From Bradyrhizobium erythrophlei (GTDB lineage Bacteria; Pseudomonadota; Alphaproteobacteria; Rhizobiales; Xanthobacteraceae), in assembly GCA_900129675.1 (NCBI GenBank), contig FSRD01000001.1:4081501-4145500 (forward strand): a stretch of 64,000 nucleotides of DNA. Direction: 5' to 3'. Below are positions 7,862 to 16,795 of this stretch, piece by piece. The position numbers and the translations under genes are program-made. The notes under the pieces are model-generated. The model did not search any database. It was not told where the DNA came from and saw only the letters and a program-made list of their open reading frames with translations. The first letter of the stretch is position 1. Each line of letters opens with the position of its first letter.

Positions 7862-8593
7862 CTAGCCGAAATTTTGCAGCGCCGGGAATGTCTCCAGCAG
7901 CCAGATCGAGACGCTGGAAACGGCGCCGGTCAAAAAGCCGATGCCGGTGATCACCATCAAGATGCCCATGGCGTGCTCGACGCTGCGGAGATGCCGCTTC
8001 ATCCGCGTGAATAGCGACGAGAACTGTTCGATCATGAACGCCGCCAGCAGGAAAGGAATTCCGAGCCCGGCGGAATAGACCGCGAGCAGGCCCGCGCCCT
8101 TGGTCACGGTGGCCTCGGCCGCGGCAATGGAAAGGATCGCGGCCAGGATCGGGCCGATGCAGGGGGTCCAGCCGAAGGCGAAAGCCAGCCCCATCACATA
8201 AGCGCCCCACAGCCCGACCGGTTTCGGCACGGTCAGCCGGCCTTCGCGCATCAACAGGCCGATCCGCGTCAGCCCGAGGAAATGCAGGCCCATCACGATG
8301 ATGACGATACCGGCGACGATCGACAGCTGCGCCGACCAGGCCCGGATCAGCCCGCCGATCAGGGACGCGCTGGCGCCAAGCGCCACGAACACCGTGGAAA
8401 AGCCGAGCACGAACATCACGGCCGAGGCCATCACGGCGCGCTTCGAGGTCTGCGCGGTCTCCTCATTGGCGACATGCTCGATGGTCGCGCCGGTCAGGTA
8501 GATCAGATAGGGCGGCACCAGCGGCAGCACGCAGGGCGACAGGAAGCTGACGAGACCGGCGATCAGGGCCGCCGGGATGGAAACATCGTGCAT
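7862..8593 (-). CDS. ccdA: Cytochrome c biogenesis protein CcdA
   Basis: 243 residues with six hydrophobic segments. The family hallmark FLSPCVLPLVPPYL (first TM, from residue ~17) and the second motif GWTPCIGPILAAIL each contribute one of the redox-active Cys residues that pass electrons from cytoplasmic thioredoxin to the periplasm. AAGG precedes the ATG at 8593. It keeps apocytochrome c or periplasmic thioredoxin-like partners reduced. With a secreted WCHWC protein and DoxX downstream on the same strand, it may feed electrons to that set. No other Ccm genes are nearby. Confidence 0.92.
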   Translation of the reverse strand: MHDVSIPAALIAGLVSFLSPCVLPLVPPYLIYLTGATIEHVANEETAQTSKRAVMASAVMFVLGFSTVFVALGASASLIGGLIRAWSAQLSIVAGIVIIVMGLHFLGLTRIGLLMREGRLTVPKPVGLWGAYVMGLAFAFGWTPCIGPILAAILSIAAAEATVTKGAGLLAVYSAGLGIPFLLAAFMIEQFSSLFTRMKRHLRSVEHAMGILMVITGIGFLTGAVSSVSIWLLETFPALQNFG

Positions 8594-8789
8594 TACGTGA
8601 CCTTTGGAAGTGGCCGCCTGACATAGCGCGGTCTTGGCTTGTACGAAACAAACAATCCAGAAGTTTCGTAACCGGCAGGTTCACGGCTGGTCACAGGCCC
8701 GTGTCCACAGGGCCGGGATGGCCTCGCCAGCGAAACAAAGGCTGATATGTTCCGTATTGCGGTAGCGAACCGGCTGAAACAGGACCCCC

Positions 8790-10835
8790 ATGCGCATCGG
8801 CATCCGCAGCGCCATTTCGGCCCTCGTCCTGACGTCCATCGTCGTCAGCGCCGTCGGCGTGCATTTATTGTGGTGGCGGACGGCGCAGCAGGTCAGCCAG
8901 ACCCTGGCCGATACCATCAACGACCAGATCGTGTCGGCGGTCGGCGACGAATTGCAGTCGATCACCACGGAGGCGCGGTCGTCGCTGACGGCGGTGCGCA
9001 CGCTGCTGGTCGAAAAAGTATTCGACGCGCGCGACGCCAGAAAGCGCGAGGTCGTGTTCCAATCACAATTGCTCTCCCAGCCGACCATTTCATGGGTGGC
9101 GTTCGGATGGCCGGATGGATCGTTCTTCGCCGGGCACAAGCTCGGCGATAATGTCATCGAAATGCTCGATATCAGCGGCGACGGCAAGCTCCGGATCAAC
9201 CGGTACGAATTCGAGGGCGACGACCTCAAGCTCAAGGCCAGCTGGTTCGAGGACACCAAATACGTCGTCACCGATCAGGAGTGGTTTCGCGCCGCGATCC
9301 GCTCCAACGACGAACACTGGTCGACGCTGACGACGCATCCCAACGGCGAGCGGCTGGCCGCGGCCTTCGCGGCGCCGATCGATATCGATCAAAAGCCCGC
9401 CGGGGTCGTTGCCATCATCATCGAATTGACGCGGGTCTCGAATTTCCTGTCGCAGCTCACGGTCGGAAAGTCGGCCGGCGCCTTCATCCTCGACCGCGAC
9501 GGTGGCGTGGTCGCCGCACCCGATCCGGATGCCAGCGAGGTGAAGGCGCTGAAGACCGATCATCCGCTGTTTCCGGTCGCCGTCGATGCGATGCGCCAGT
9601 CCGGCAGCGCCTACGACCCCGGCAGCGGCGAGGCGTTTCATTCCCAGGTGACGCGGGAGGGCAAGGCCTATAAGGCGGTGCTGACGCCGATCTCCTTTCC
9701 AGGCTGGTCGCTGGTGACTGTCGTGCCGGAGTCGGAATTCCTCGGACCGGTGCAGATGACGATCCGGAAATTGCTGATCGGCCTGGCGGTGCTGATCGTC
9801 TTCGCCGGGCTGTTGTCGGCATGGCTGGTGCAGCGCCTGATCGCCGCCCCGCTGATCAAGGTGATGGGCGAGATCAGGCATGTCGAGCGCTTCGACCTCG
9901 ATAAGGTCGAGCGCCATCCGTCGCGGCTGACCGAGATTGAAAATCTTTCCGGGGCCATCGGCGACATGGCGCAGGGGCTCGCCGCGTTCAGGAAATACAT
10001 TCCGGCCGACCTCGTGAAGCGGCTGGTCAGCGAGGGCACCGGCGCGCGGCTCGGCGGCGCGGTCAAGCCCATGAGCGTGATGTTCATCGATCTCGCCGGC
10101 TTCACCGGCATGTCGGAACGGCTCGGCGACCGCATCATCCCGCTGTTGTCGCGCTATTTCGATTCCGTGTCGGCGCAGATTCAGGCGCAGGGCGGCACCA
10201 TCGACAAATTCATCGGCGATGCCGTGATGGCGTTCTGGGGCGCGCCGGCGGCAAACCCCGATCACGCCGTCGATTGCTGCCGCGCCGCACTGGCCTGTCA
10301 GCGCGCGATGGCGGAGGCCGGTCTCGCCGACGACAACGGCCAGCCCGTCAGGATCAGAATCGGTGTCAATTCCGGCGACATGCTGGTCGGCAATATCGGA
10401 TCGGAAGTCCGGTTGAACTACACCGTAATCGGTGATGCGGTGAATATCGCCAGCCGCCTGGAGAGCACCAACAAGGTCTACGGCTCCACGATCATCATCG
10501 GCCCGGAAACCCGGAAGCTGGCCGGTGACCGCATCGTGGTCCGCGAACTCGACCGGCTCGCGGTCTATGGCCGCGCCGGCGGCCTGCAGATCTACGAACT
10601 GTTGGGAATGTCCGGCGAGTTCACCGGCGCGCTGGACTGGGTGAAATCCTATGAGGCCGGGCTGACGGCATGGCGCGCGCGCGATTTTGCGGCTGCGATC
10701 GACGCGTTCGAGAAGGTGCTGGATATCCGCACGGACGATACGGCGTCGTCGGTGATGATCGAGCGCTGCAGGCAACAGCTCGAAAATCCGACCAGCGACG
10801 ATTGGGATGGCACGACGGTGGCGCTGACGAAGTAG
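8790..10835 (+). CDS. Membrane adenylate/guanylate cyclase with Cache-type sensor
   Basis: 681 residues. TM1 (~7-28) and TM2 (~325-347) enclose a periplasmic Cache-like sensor domain, followed by a short HAMP-like linker and a class III cyclase domain from ~425. Catalytic features are visible: MFIDLAGFTGMSE (first metal Asp), TIDKFIGDAVMAFWG (substrate Lys, second Asp) and NYTVIGDAVNIASRLES. The pattern fits production of cAMP in response to an extracellular ligand. About 100 residues after the cyclase domain end in a helical tail. It is monocistronic by appearance and divergent from ccdA, with a 196-bp intergenic gap. Confidence 0.9.
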   Translation: MRIGIRSAISALVLTSIVVSAVGVHLLWWRTAQQVSQTLADTINDQIVSAVGDELQSITTEARSSLTAVRTLLVEKVFDARDARKREVVFQSQLLSQPTISWVAFGWPDGSFFAGHKLGDNVIEMLDISGDGKLRINRYEFEGDDLKLKASWFEDTKYVVTDQEWFRAAIRSNDEHWSTLTTHPNGERLAAAFAAPIDIDQKPAGVVAIIIELTRVSNFLSQLTVGKSAGAFILDRDGGVVAAPDPDASEVKALKTDHPLFPVAVDAMRQSGSAYDPGSGEAFHSQVTREGKAYKAVLTPISFPGWSLVTVVPESEFLGPVQMTIRKLLIGLAVLIVFAGLLSAWLVQRLIAAPLIKVMGEIRHVERFDLDKVERHPSRLTEIENLSGAIGDMAQGLAAFRKYIPADLVKRLVSEGTGARLGGAVKPMSVMFIDLAGFTGMSERLGDRIIPLLSRYFDSVSAQIQAQGGTIDKFIGDAVMAFWGAPAANPDHAVDCCRAALACQRAMAEAGLADDNGQPVRIRIGVNSGDMLVGNIGSEVRLNYTVIGDAVNIASRLESTNKVYGSTIIIGPETRKLAGDRIVVRELDRLAVYGRAGGLQIYELLGMSGEFTGALDWVKSYEAGLTAWRARDFAAAIDAFEKVLDIRTDDTASSVMIERCRQQLENPTSDDWDGTTVALTK

Positions 10836-10949
10836 GCTTCCGGCGCACCCTTGCACGAGGCTTCCGTTTGGTCATACATTTGCGGCCAACCACAGAGCGG
10901 CCGTAACAATTGCAGCGGCGCCAAAAAAACACGTCCCGGAGGAAGCATC

Positions 10950-11981
10950 ATGAAGATTGTGCCCGTCAACCGGCGCGTGTTCCTGCAAACGTCGGCGGTA
11001 AGCGCCGCTGGCCTGATGCTGTCGCCCGCCATCATCGGGCAGGCTCGGGCCGCCACGCTCAAACTCAAATGCTCGTCGTCGCTGCCGAACGATCCCAAAT
11101 ATGCCAACGGCCGCGTCTACTATGACAATCTGGTCAAGAACCTGAAGGCGAACGGGCTTTCCGAGCAGGTCGACGTCACCTTCTTTCCCGACAATCAGCT
11201 CGGCCAGGAAATCGACGTCATTAATTCGGTCAAGCTCGGCGTGATCGATCTGATGGTGTCGGGTTCGTCGATCTCGGCCAATCTGGTGCCGCTGGTCGGC
11301 ACCTTCGACCTCGGCTATCTCTTCAGCAGCTTTCCGCAGCAGACCAAGGCCTTCGATACCGGCGCCGCCAAGCCGATTGAGGACGCGCTCTTGAAGGGCG
11401 CCAACATCCGGATCATCGCCTGGGCCTATAATTTCGGCGCGCGCAGCGTGCTGGCGAAGAAGCCGGTGAAGACGCCGGAGGATCTCGCCGGCCTCAAGAT
11501 CCGGACGCTGCCCAATCCCATCATCACCGAATGCCTCCGGCTGATGGGCGCCGCCGCCACGCCGCTGGCGTTCGGCGAAATCTACACGGCGCTGCAGGCC
11601 GGCGTGCTCGACGGGCTGGAACATGACCCGCCGACCATCCTCGCCAGCAAATTCTACGAAACCTCGAAGCACTATGCGCTGACGCAGCATATCTTTTCGC
11701 CGCTGGCGATCTATTTCAGCGACGTCACCTTCAACCGCATGGACCCGAAATTGCGCGAGGGATTCCTCGACGCCGCGAAAAAGGCCGCCGCCGACAGCCG
11801 CACCTACGGTCTTGCGGTCGAGAAGGAGGCGCTGGCCGCGCTTATTGAAAAGGGCGTCACCGTCGTCGAATGCGACAAGGAAGCCTTCCGCAAGCGCGTG
11901 CTCCCGCAAACCGACAATTTCATCAAGGCCCGCCCTGAGGCGAAACCCGTTGTCGACATGATCCGCGCGACGCAGGCGTGA
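10950..11981 (+). CDS. TRAP transporter substrate-binding protein (DctP family)
   Basis: 343 residues from the ATG at 10950, preceded by CGGAGGA; the longer upstream frame is not coding. The twin-arginine signal NRRVFLQTSAV plus a hydrophobic stretch indicates folded export by Tat. The body is a periplasmic DctP-type binding protein (KLKCSSSLPNDPKYANG at the mature start, PNPIITECLRLMGAAATPL in the ligand region). It delivers an organic acid or related solute to the DctQM permease encoded directly downstream, whose GTG start overlaps this stop. The adjacent 2-hydroxyacid dehydrogenase suggests a hydroxy- or keto-acid substrate. Confidence 0.92.
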   Translation: MKIVPVNRRVFLQTSAVSAAGLMLSPAIIGQARAATLKLKCSSSLPNDPKYANGRVYYDNLVKNLKANGLSEQVDVTFFPDNQLGQEIDVINSVKLGVIDLMVSGSSISANLVPLVGTFDLGYLFSSFPQQTKAFDTGAAKPIEDALLKGANIRIIAWAYNFGARSVLAKKPVKTPEDLAGLKIRTLPNPIITECLRLMGAAATPLAFGEIYTALQAGVLDGLEHDPPTILASKFYETSKHYALTQHIFSPLAIYFSDVTFNRMDPKLREGFLDAAKKAAADSRTYGLAVEKEALAALIEKGVTVVECDKEAFRKRVLPQTDNFIKARPEAKPVVDMIRATQA

Positions 11982-13846
11982 GGCGCGTGGCCATGTCAAT
12001 CGCCGCGGCGTCGCCAAGCGGCGGCTACCGGATCTCGGCTACGCTGCTCTCGGTGAGCGACGCGGTCGCCGCGATTTTGCTCGCCGCCGATCTCCTGGTC
12101 GTCTGCGTGTCGGTGCTGCTGCGCTTCCTGTTCAATGCGCCGGTGGAGTGGGCCGACGACGTCGCCCGCGGCCTGATGGTCGGATCGAGCTTCTTCGGCG
12201 CCGCCAGCGCGCTGGCTCGCAGCGAAAATCTCGGCGTGGCTTTTTTCATCGACCGGCTGCCCACCGGCATCCGGCGCCTGGTCGATGCCATCGGCGCGCT
12301 GCTGGTCATGATCATTGCAGGCTATGTCGCGTTCAACGCCATCAAGATGGGCTGGCTGACCACCGGACAAACCTCCGGCTCCGGCCTGCCGCTGGAATTG
12401 ACGTTCTATCCGATGGGTGTCGGCGCGCTGTTCATGACGGTGTTCGCCGCCGAGGTATTTTGCGCGCGCCACCTCCGCGACATGGTCGCGGGAATGCTGG
12501 CGACCGCGCTGGTCGCCGGACTTTATCTCGCCTGGGATTTCCTGTCGCCGGATTCGGTGCCGTCATCAGGGACGCTGATGCTGATCGGCTTCTTCATCAC
12601 GCTGTTCGGTGGATTGCCGATCGGATTTGCGCTGGCGCTGGCGGCGCTGATCTTCATCCGGGTCGAGGGCACGCTGCCCGGCGTCATCTTCGCGCAGCAG
12701 ATGGCGCGCGGCATCGACAATTTCGTGCTGCTCGCGATCCCGTTCTTCATCCTCGTCGGCTATCTCATGGAAGCCAACGGCATGTCGGTTCGCCTGATCG
12801 AACTGCTGCAGCGTGCGGTGGGCCGGATGCGCGGCGGCCTGAACGTCGTCATGGTGACGTCGATGGTGCTGTTCTCGGGCATCTCGGGATCGAAGATGGC
12901 CGATGTTGCCGCCGTCGGCTCGGTGCTGATCCCGGCAGCGCGCCGCTCCCGGCAGAATCCCGGCGGCGCGGTGGCGCTATTGGCGGCCTCTGCCGTGATG
13001 GCGGAAACCATTCCGCCCTGCATCAACCTGATCATCCTCGGCTTCGTCGCCAATCTGTCGATCGGCGGATTGTTCATGGCCGGGCTGCTGCCGGCCGGGC
13101 TGATGGCCCTGGCCCTGATCGCGGTGTCGATCATCTTTGGCAAGCGCGCGCCGTCGGCCGAGGATGACAAGCCGCAAATTCCGATGTCCGGCCTGTGGAC
13201 CGGCGCCATCGCCTCGTTCGGCCTGATCTTCATGATCTTTGCCGGCTTCAAGAGCGGCTTTGCCACCGCCACCGAAATTTCCGCTTTCGCCGCGGTCTAT
13301 GCCATCGTGATCGGCAGTATTGTGTTCCGCGAACTCAGCTTCAGGACCGCCGCGCATAGTTTTGTCCAATCGGCGACGCGCTCGGGGCTGGTATTGTTCA
13401 TCGTCGCCGCCGCACAATCGCTGGCCTTCATCCTGACGCTGCAGCAGGTGCCGCATGCGGTGGGCGAGTTGATGCTGTCGATATCGGGAACGCACGGCGT
13501 CTGGCTGTTCATGCTGCTGTCGATCGCGGTGCTGATCGTGATGGGCTCGGTGCTCGAAGGCGCCGCGGCGCTGATCATCTTCGGGCCGCTGTTGCTGCCG
13601 GTCGCGGTCAAGCTCGGCATCGATCCCCTGCATTTCGGTGTCGTGCTGGTCATCGCGATGGGGCTCGGCCTGTTTGCGCCGCCGCTCGGCCTCGGGCTCT
13701 ACGGCGCCTGCCTGATCGGCAATGTGCCGATCGAACAAACGATCAAGCCGATCATGGGTTATCTCGGATTGCTGCTGCTGTGCCTGCTGGTGATCGCCTT
13801 CGTGCCGGCGCTCTCGACCGCATTGCCGCGCGCCCTCGGCTATTAG
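11978..13846 (+). CDS. TRAP transporter fused permease, DctQ-DctM
   Basis: 622 residues if started at the GTG that overlaps the dctP stop (GTGA); an ATG at 11993 is an alternative. Residues ~20-165 form the small four-TM DctQ part (VEWADDVARGLMVGSSFFGAA). Residues ~195-620 form the 12-TM DctM part (FGGLPIGFALALAA, GISGSKMADVAAVGSV, LGLFAPPLGLGLYG). Both halves are normally separate genes, and the fusion is a known subclass. The protein drives sodium- or proton-coupled uptake of the solute captured by the preceding binding protein. Confidence 0.92.
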   Translation: MRRVAMSIAAASPSGGYRISATLLSVSDAVAAILLAADLLVVCVSVLLRFLFNAPVEWADDVARGLMVGSSFFGAASALARSENLGVAFFIDRLPTGIRRLVDAIGALLVMIIAGYVAFNAIKMGWLTTGQTSGSGLPLELTFYPMGVGALFMTVFAAEVFCARHLRDMVAGMLATALVAGLYLAWDFLSPDSVPSSGTLMLIGFFITLFGGLPIGFALALAALIFIRVEGTLPGVIFAQQMARGIDNFVLLAIPFFILVGYLMEANGMSVRLIELLQRAVGRMRGGLNVVMVTSMVLFSGISGSKMADVAAVGSVLIPAARRSRQNPGGAVALLAASAVMAETIPPCINLIILGFVANLSIGGLFMAGLLPAGLMALALIAVSIIFGKRAPSAEDDKPQIPMSGLWTGAIASFGLIFMIFAGFKSGFATATEISAFAAVYAIVIGSIVFRELSFRTAAHSFVQSATRSGLVLFIVAAAQSLAFILTLQQVPHAVGELMLSISGTHGVWLFMLLSIAVLIVMGSVLEGAAALIIFGPLLLPVAVKLGIDPLHFGVVLVIAMGLGLFAPPLGLGLYGACLIGNVPIEQTIKPIMGYLGLLLLCLLVIAFVPALSTALPRALGY

Positions 13847-13857
13847 GAGATACCGTA

Positions 13858-14835
13858 TTGAAAGTGCTGTTGGCCCATACGCCGCAGATGCGGCGCCAAT
13901 ATTACGGCGAGCGCAGCCTCGGCGGTTTGCGCGCGGTGGCCGACGTCAAATTGCACGAGGGTGAAGAGGCGCTCGATGCCGCGAATCTGATCGACGCTGC
14001 CCAAGACGTCGATATCATCGTCGCCGACCGCCTGACGGAAGGGCGGGGTGAGATATTTGCAAAACTTCCAAAGCTGCGCGCCATGGTCCGCTGCGCGGTC
14101 GATATCCGCAATATCGACGTCGCGGCGGCGTCCGCGGCCGGCGTGCTGGTCACGCGCGCCGGGCCGGGCTTCATTCAATCGGTGACGGAGCTCGCGCTCG
14201 GATTCATGGTCGACCTGTCGCGCGGCGTTTCGCGGGCGACGGCGGATTACCACGCAGGCCGAAAGCCGGAAGTCGTCATGGGCCGGCAACTCGCCGGCAG
14301 CAGTCTCGGCATCATCGGCTATGGCAGCATCGGCCGCAATCTTGCCGGGATTGCAAAGGCGCTGGGGATGCGGGTGCTGGTCGCCGATCCCTTTGCGGCC
14401 GTGGACGACGCCAGCATCGAACATCTGCCGCTCGACGATCTGCTCGCGCGTTCCGACTACGTCGTCTGCCTCGCCGTCGCCAACGAGCAAACCGAGAATC
14501 TGATCGGCGCGGCGGCGCTGGCGCGGATGCAGCGCCACGCCTTCTTCATCAATCTGTCGCGCGGCAATCTGGTTGAGGAGGCGGCGCTGGCCGCCGCATT
14601 GCGCGAGAAACGCATCGCCGGCGCCGCGATGGATGTCGGCCGCGCGCTGGATCAGATGCCGACGCCGGAGCTTGCAAGGCTTCCAAACGTCATCGCGACC
14701 CCGCATATTGGCGGACTGACGCCGCCCGCAATCGAAAGCCAGTCGCTGGAAACGGTTCGGCAGGTCGGCGCAATCATCAAGGGCGAGGTTCCCGTTGGTG
14801 CCGTCAACCCCGATCATTGGACGCGCCGTCCATGA
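13858..14835 (+). CDS. D-isomer-specific 2-hydroxyacid dehydrogenase
   Basis: 325 residues from a TTG at 13858, chosen because AGGAGA lies 7 bases upstream and just overlaps the dctQM stop. A Rossmann NAD(P)-binding motif LGIIGYGSIGRNLAG is followed by INLSRGNLVEE (substrate Arg) and ATPHIGG (catalytic His). The block that normally reads DVFEEEP and carries the catalytic Glu is DVGRALDQMP here, so that Glu appears to be missing. The enzyme probably reduces a 2-keto acid or oxidises a 2-hydroxy acid imported by the linked TRAP system. The substrate is unknown. Confidence 0.85.
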   Translation: MKVLLAHTPQMRRQYYGERSLGGLRAVADVKLHEGEEALDAANLIDAAQDVDIIVADRLTEGRGEIFAKLPKLRAMVRCAVDIRNIDVAAASAAGVLVTRAGPGFIQSVTELALGFMVDLSRGVSRATADYHAGRKPEVVMGRQLAGSSLGIIGYGSIGRNLAGIAKALGMRVLVADPFAAVDDASIEHLPLDDLLARSDYVVCLAVANEQTENLIGAAALARMQRHAFFINLSRGNLVEEAALAAALREKRIAGAAMDVGRALDQMPTPELARLPNVIATPHIGGLTPPAIESQSLETVRQVGAIIKGEVPVGAVNPDHWTRRP

Positions 14836-14875
14836 GCGGTCACCCAACTCCAGGTCAATTCCAGGGGAGAGAACA

Positions 14876-15385
14876 ATGAAATCGCGCGCGCTTCGGCTTG
14901 GGACTTTTGTGTGTCTCGCATTGTTCGCCAGCTTGTATTTCGGCGTTGCATCGGCTGACGCCGCAACGGTCGTGGCCCTCGGTGCGAGTAATACCTACGG
15001 CAAGGGCGTCGCGCGCAACCAGGCCTATCCCGCGCAGCTCGAAGCGATCTTGCGGGCGAAAGGGTTGAACGTCCATGTCGTGAACGCCGGCATCAACGGC
15101 GACACCACGGCAGGGATGCTGGGACGTCTGGACAGGGTGGTCCCGAACGGGACCAGCGTCGTTATCCTGCAGCCGGGCGGCAACGATGGACGCAAGCACA
15201 GCGCGGATCGCACCGCCGAGATTCAGAGCCGGCTGAGCGCCCGGGGCATACCTGTCATCATGATGGCCAACAATATGCTGAAGGGCCTGCCGCACCAGCC
15301 CGACGGCCAGCATTTGACTCCGGAGGGCTATCACATGGTGGCCGAGCATCTGGCGTCCCAGGTGGCGGCCTCCATCGGCCGCTAG
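14876..15385 (+). CDS. Secreted SGNH/GDSL-type esterase
   Basis: 169 residues from the ATG at 14876, with AGGGGAGAG upstream; the longer frame overlaps the dehydrogenase. A signal peptide (1-29, ending ADAATV) is followed by block I VVALGASNTYGKG (nucleophile Ser in GASN rather than GDSL), a block II-like Gly in NAGINGDTTAG, block III PGGND and block V HLTPEGYH (Asp position replaced by a Thr-Pro context, catalytic His present). TesA-like acyl esterase/lysophospholipase family, periplasmic or secreted. It is last in the TRAP cluster, 40 bp after the dehydrogenase. Substrate unknown. Confidence 0.83.
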   Translation: MKSRALRLGTFVCLALFASLYFGVASADAATVVALGASNTYGKGVARNQAYPAQLEAILRAKGLNVHVVNAGINGDTTAGMLGRLDRVVPNGTSVVILQPGGNDGRKHSADRTAEIQSRLSARGIPVIMMANNMLKGLPHQPDGQHLTPEGYHMVAEHLASQVAASIGR

Positions 15386-15576
15386 GAACCGGGCTCATGA
15401 ATCAAGCATCACGGTAATGTCGCGTCATCCGGTCATAAACGCTGGACAAGCTGTCTGCGTCAGGCTCAAATTTGACGCGCGAAATTCAACCGCGGCCGTG
15501 AGCCGCGGAGCACGAACGAAACGGACGCCCGCAGCCAACGACGGGTGCCGAATAAGGAAAGCAAAGGGAGCATCAC

Positions 15577-16773
15577 ATGGCCATTTCACGTCGTGACGTC
15601 ATATTGGGCAGCGCGGGCGCACTCGGCGCTGCAACATTTTCATTTCCAAAACCCGCCATTGCCCAGACGGAACCGATCAAGATCGGCTGCCTGGCCGCAA
15701 TGACCGGGCCGAGTTCGGCGCCGACCATCGGCTTCAACCGCGGCGTCTACTTTGCAGCCGACGCGATCAATGCCGCCGGCGGCGTCAAGGGCCGCAAGCT
15801 CGAGATCGTCATGCGCGACACCCAGGGTGATCCGACCAAGGCGGTGAACGCCACGCAGGAACTGATCAGCCAGGCCAAGGTTCACGGAATCTGGGGGCCG
15901 CTCAATTCGGGCGAGGCGCTGGCTACTACGCCGATCATGGCGCGCGCCAAGATACCGAACATTCACCCTTGCGTCGTCGAAACGCTGATCGACACCACGA
16001 AATTCCCGAACGCCTTCCGCATGGCGCCGTCGAACAGCCAGTGGGACGACGCCGTCCGTAACTACTGCCTCAATATCCTCAAGGTGAAGAAGATCGCCGT
16101 AATCGGCGATACCACGGGCTATGGCGTGACCGCGGTCGGCGCATCGGTGGCGGCGTTCAAGAAGGATGGCGCGGACGTGGTCTATCAGGCCAATATCGAT
16201 GCGACCCAGCCCGACATGACGCCCGATTTGCTCCGAGCGAAAAACGCCGGCGCCGAAGTCATCGTGGTGTGGAGCGTCACGACCGGCATGGAAGCGCGCA
16301 TGTTCAATACCCGCGCCGCGATGAACTGGGATGTCGCGTTCGTCGGCCATCCCTCGCTATCATCGGGCGAGATCGCGGGGCTGGTCGAAAAACCCGCCAA
16401 TTGGGAAAAGGTCTACGCCATCGGCTACAAGAGCGTCAGCTATGACGGTGCCGGCAAGCTGCCCGCCAAAACCCAGGATCTGGTCGATCGTCTGGCCAAG
16501 GCGAAGGTGGCGATGAACGACACGCTGTTGTGGTGGATCGCCGGCGGCATCGACGCGATCGAACTGTTCGCCAAGGGCGTCGAGACCAGCGGATCGACCG
16601 AGGGCCCCGGCATCGTCGCCTATCTGAACTCGCTGTCGAAATACCCGGGCTATTTCGGCGACTACACCTTCAACCCGACCCAGCACAACGGCTATCCGAC
16701 CGACGAGATCGTGATGTCGCAGGCGAGCACCGCCAGGAACGGCACCTTCGCACTGGCGCCGGGATACACGTAA
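15577..16773 (+). CDS. Liv-type ABC transporter substrate-binding protein
   Basis: 398 residues. The Tat-type signal SRRDVILGSAGALGAATFSF ends near PAIAQ. The mature protein is a type I periplasmic-binding fold of the leucine/urea/amide group (KIGCLAAMTGPSSAPTIGF, INAAGGVKGRKLEIV). AAAGGGAG lies ahead of the ATG. It starts the operon with livH, livMG and livF. The ligand cannot be read from sequence; this subgroup often binds amides, urea or aromatic acids rather than leucine. The 191-bp gap upstream contains only a 7-bp-stem hairpin (CCGCGGC/GCCGCGG, around 15490). Confidence 0.9.
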   Translation: MAISRRDVILGSAGALGAATFSFPKPAIAQTEPIKIGCLAAMTGPSSAPTIGFNRGVYFAADAINAAGGVKGRKLEIVMRDTQGDPTKAVNATQELISQAKVHGIWGPLNSGEALATTPIMARAKIPNIHPCVVETLIDTTKFPNAFRMAPSNSQWDDAVRNYCLNILKVKKIAVIGDTTGYGVTAVGASVAAFKKDGADVVYQANIDATQPDMTPDLLRAKNAGAEVIVVWSVTTGMEARMFNTRAAMNWDVAFVGHPSLSSGEIAGLVEKPANWEKVYAIGYKSVSYDGAGKLPAKTQDLVDRLAKAKVAMNDTLLWWIAGGIDAIELFAKGVETSGSTEGPGIVAYLNSLSKYPGYFGDYTFNPTQHNGYPTDEIVMSQASTARNGTFALAPGYT

Positions 16774-16795
16774 GCGGCGGGAGAGGGCGCAGCCA

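Noticed and set aside
8668..8695. GTAACC-N16 on the plus strand ahead of the cyclase gene as a fourth ECF promoter
   Set aside because: The -10 position reads GTCACA, not CGTA or CGAA, so the match is only half a promoter.
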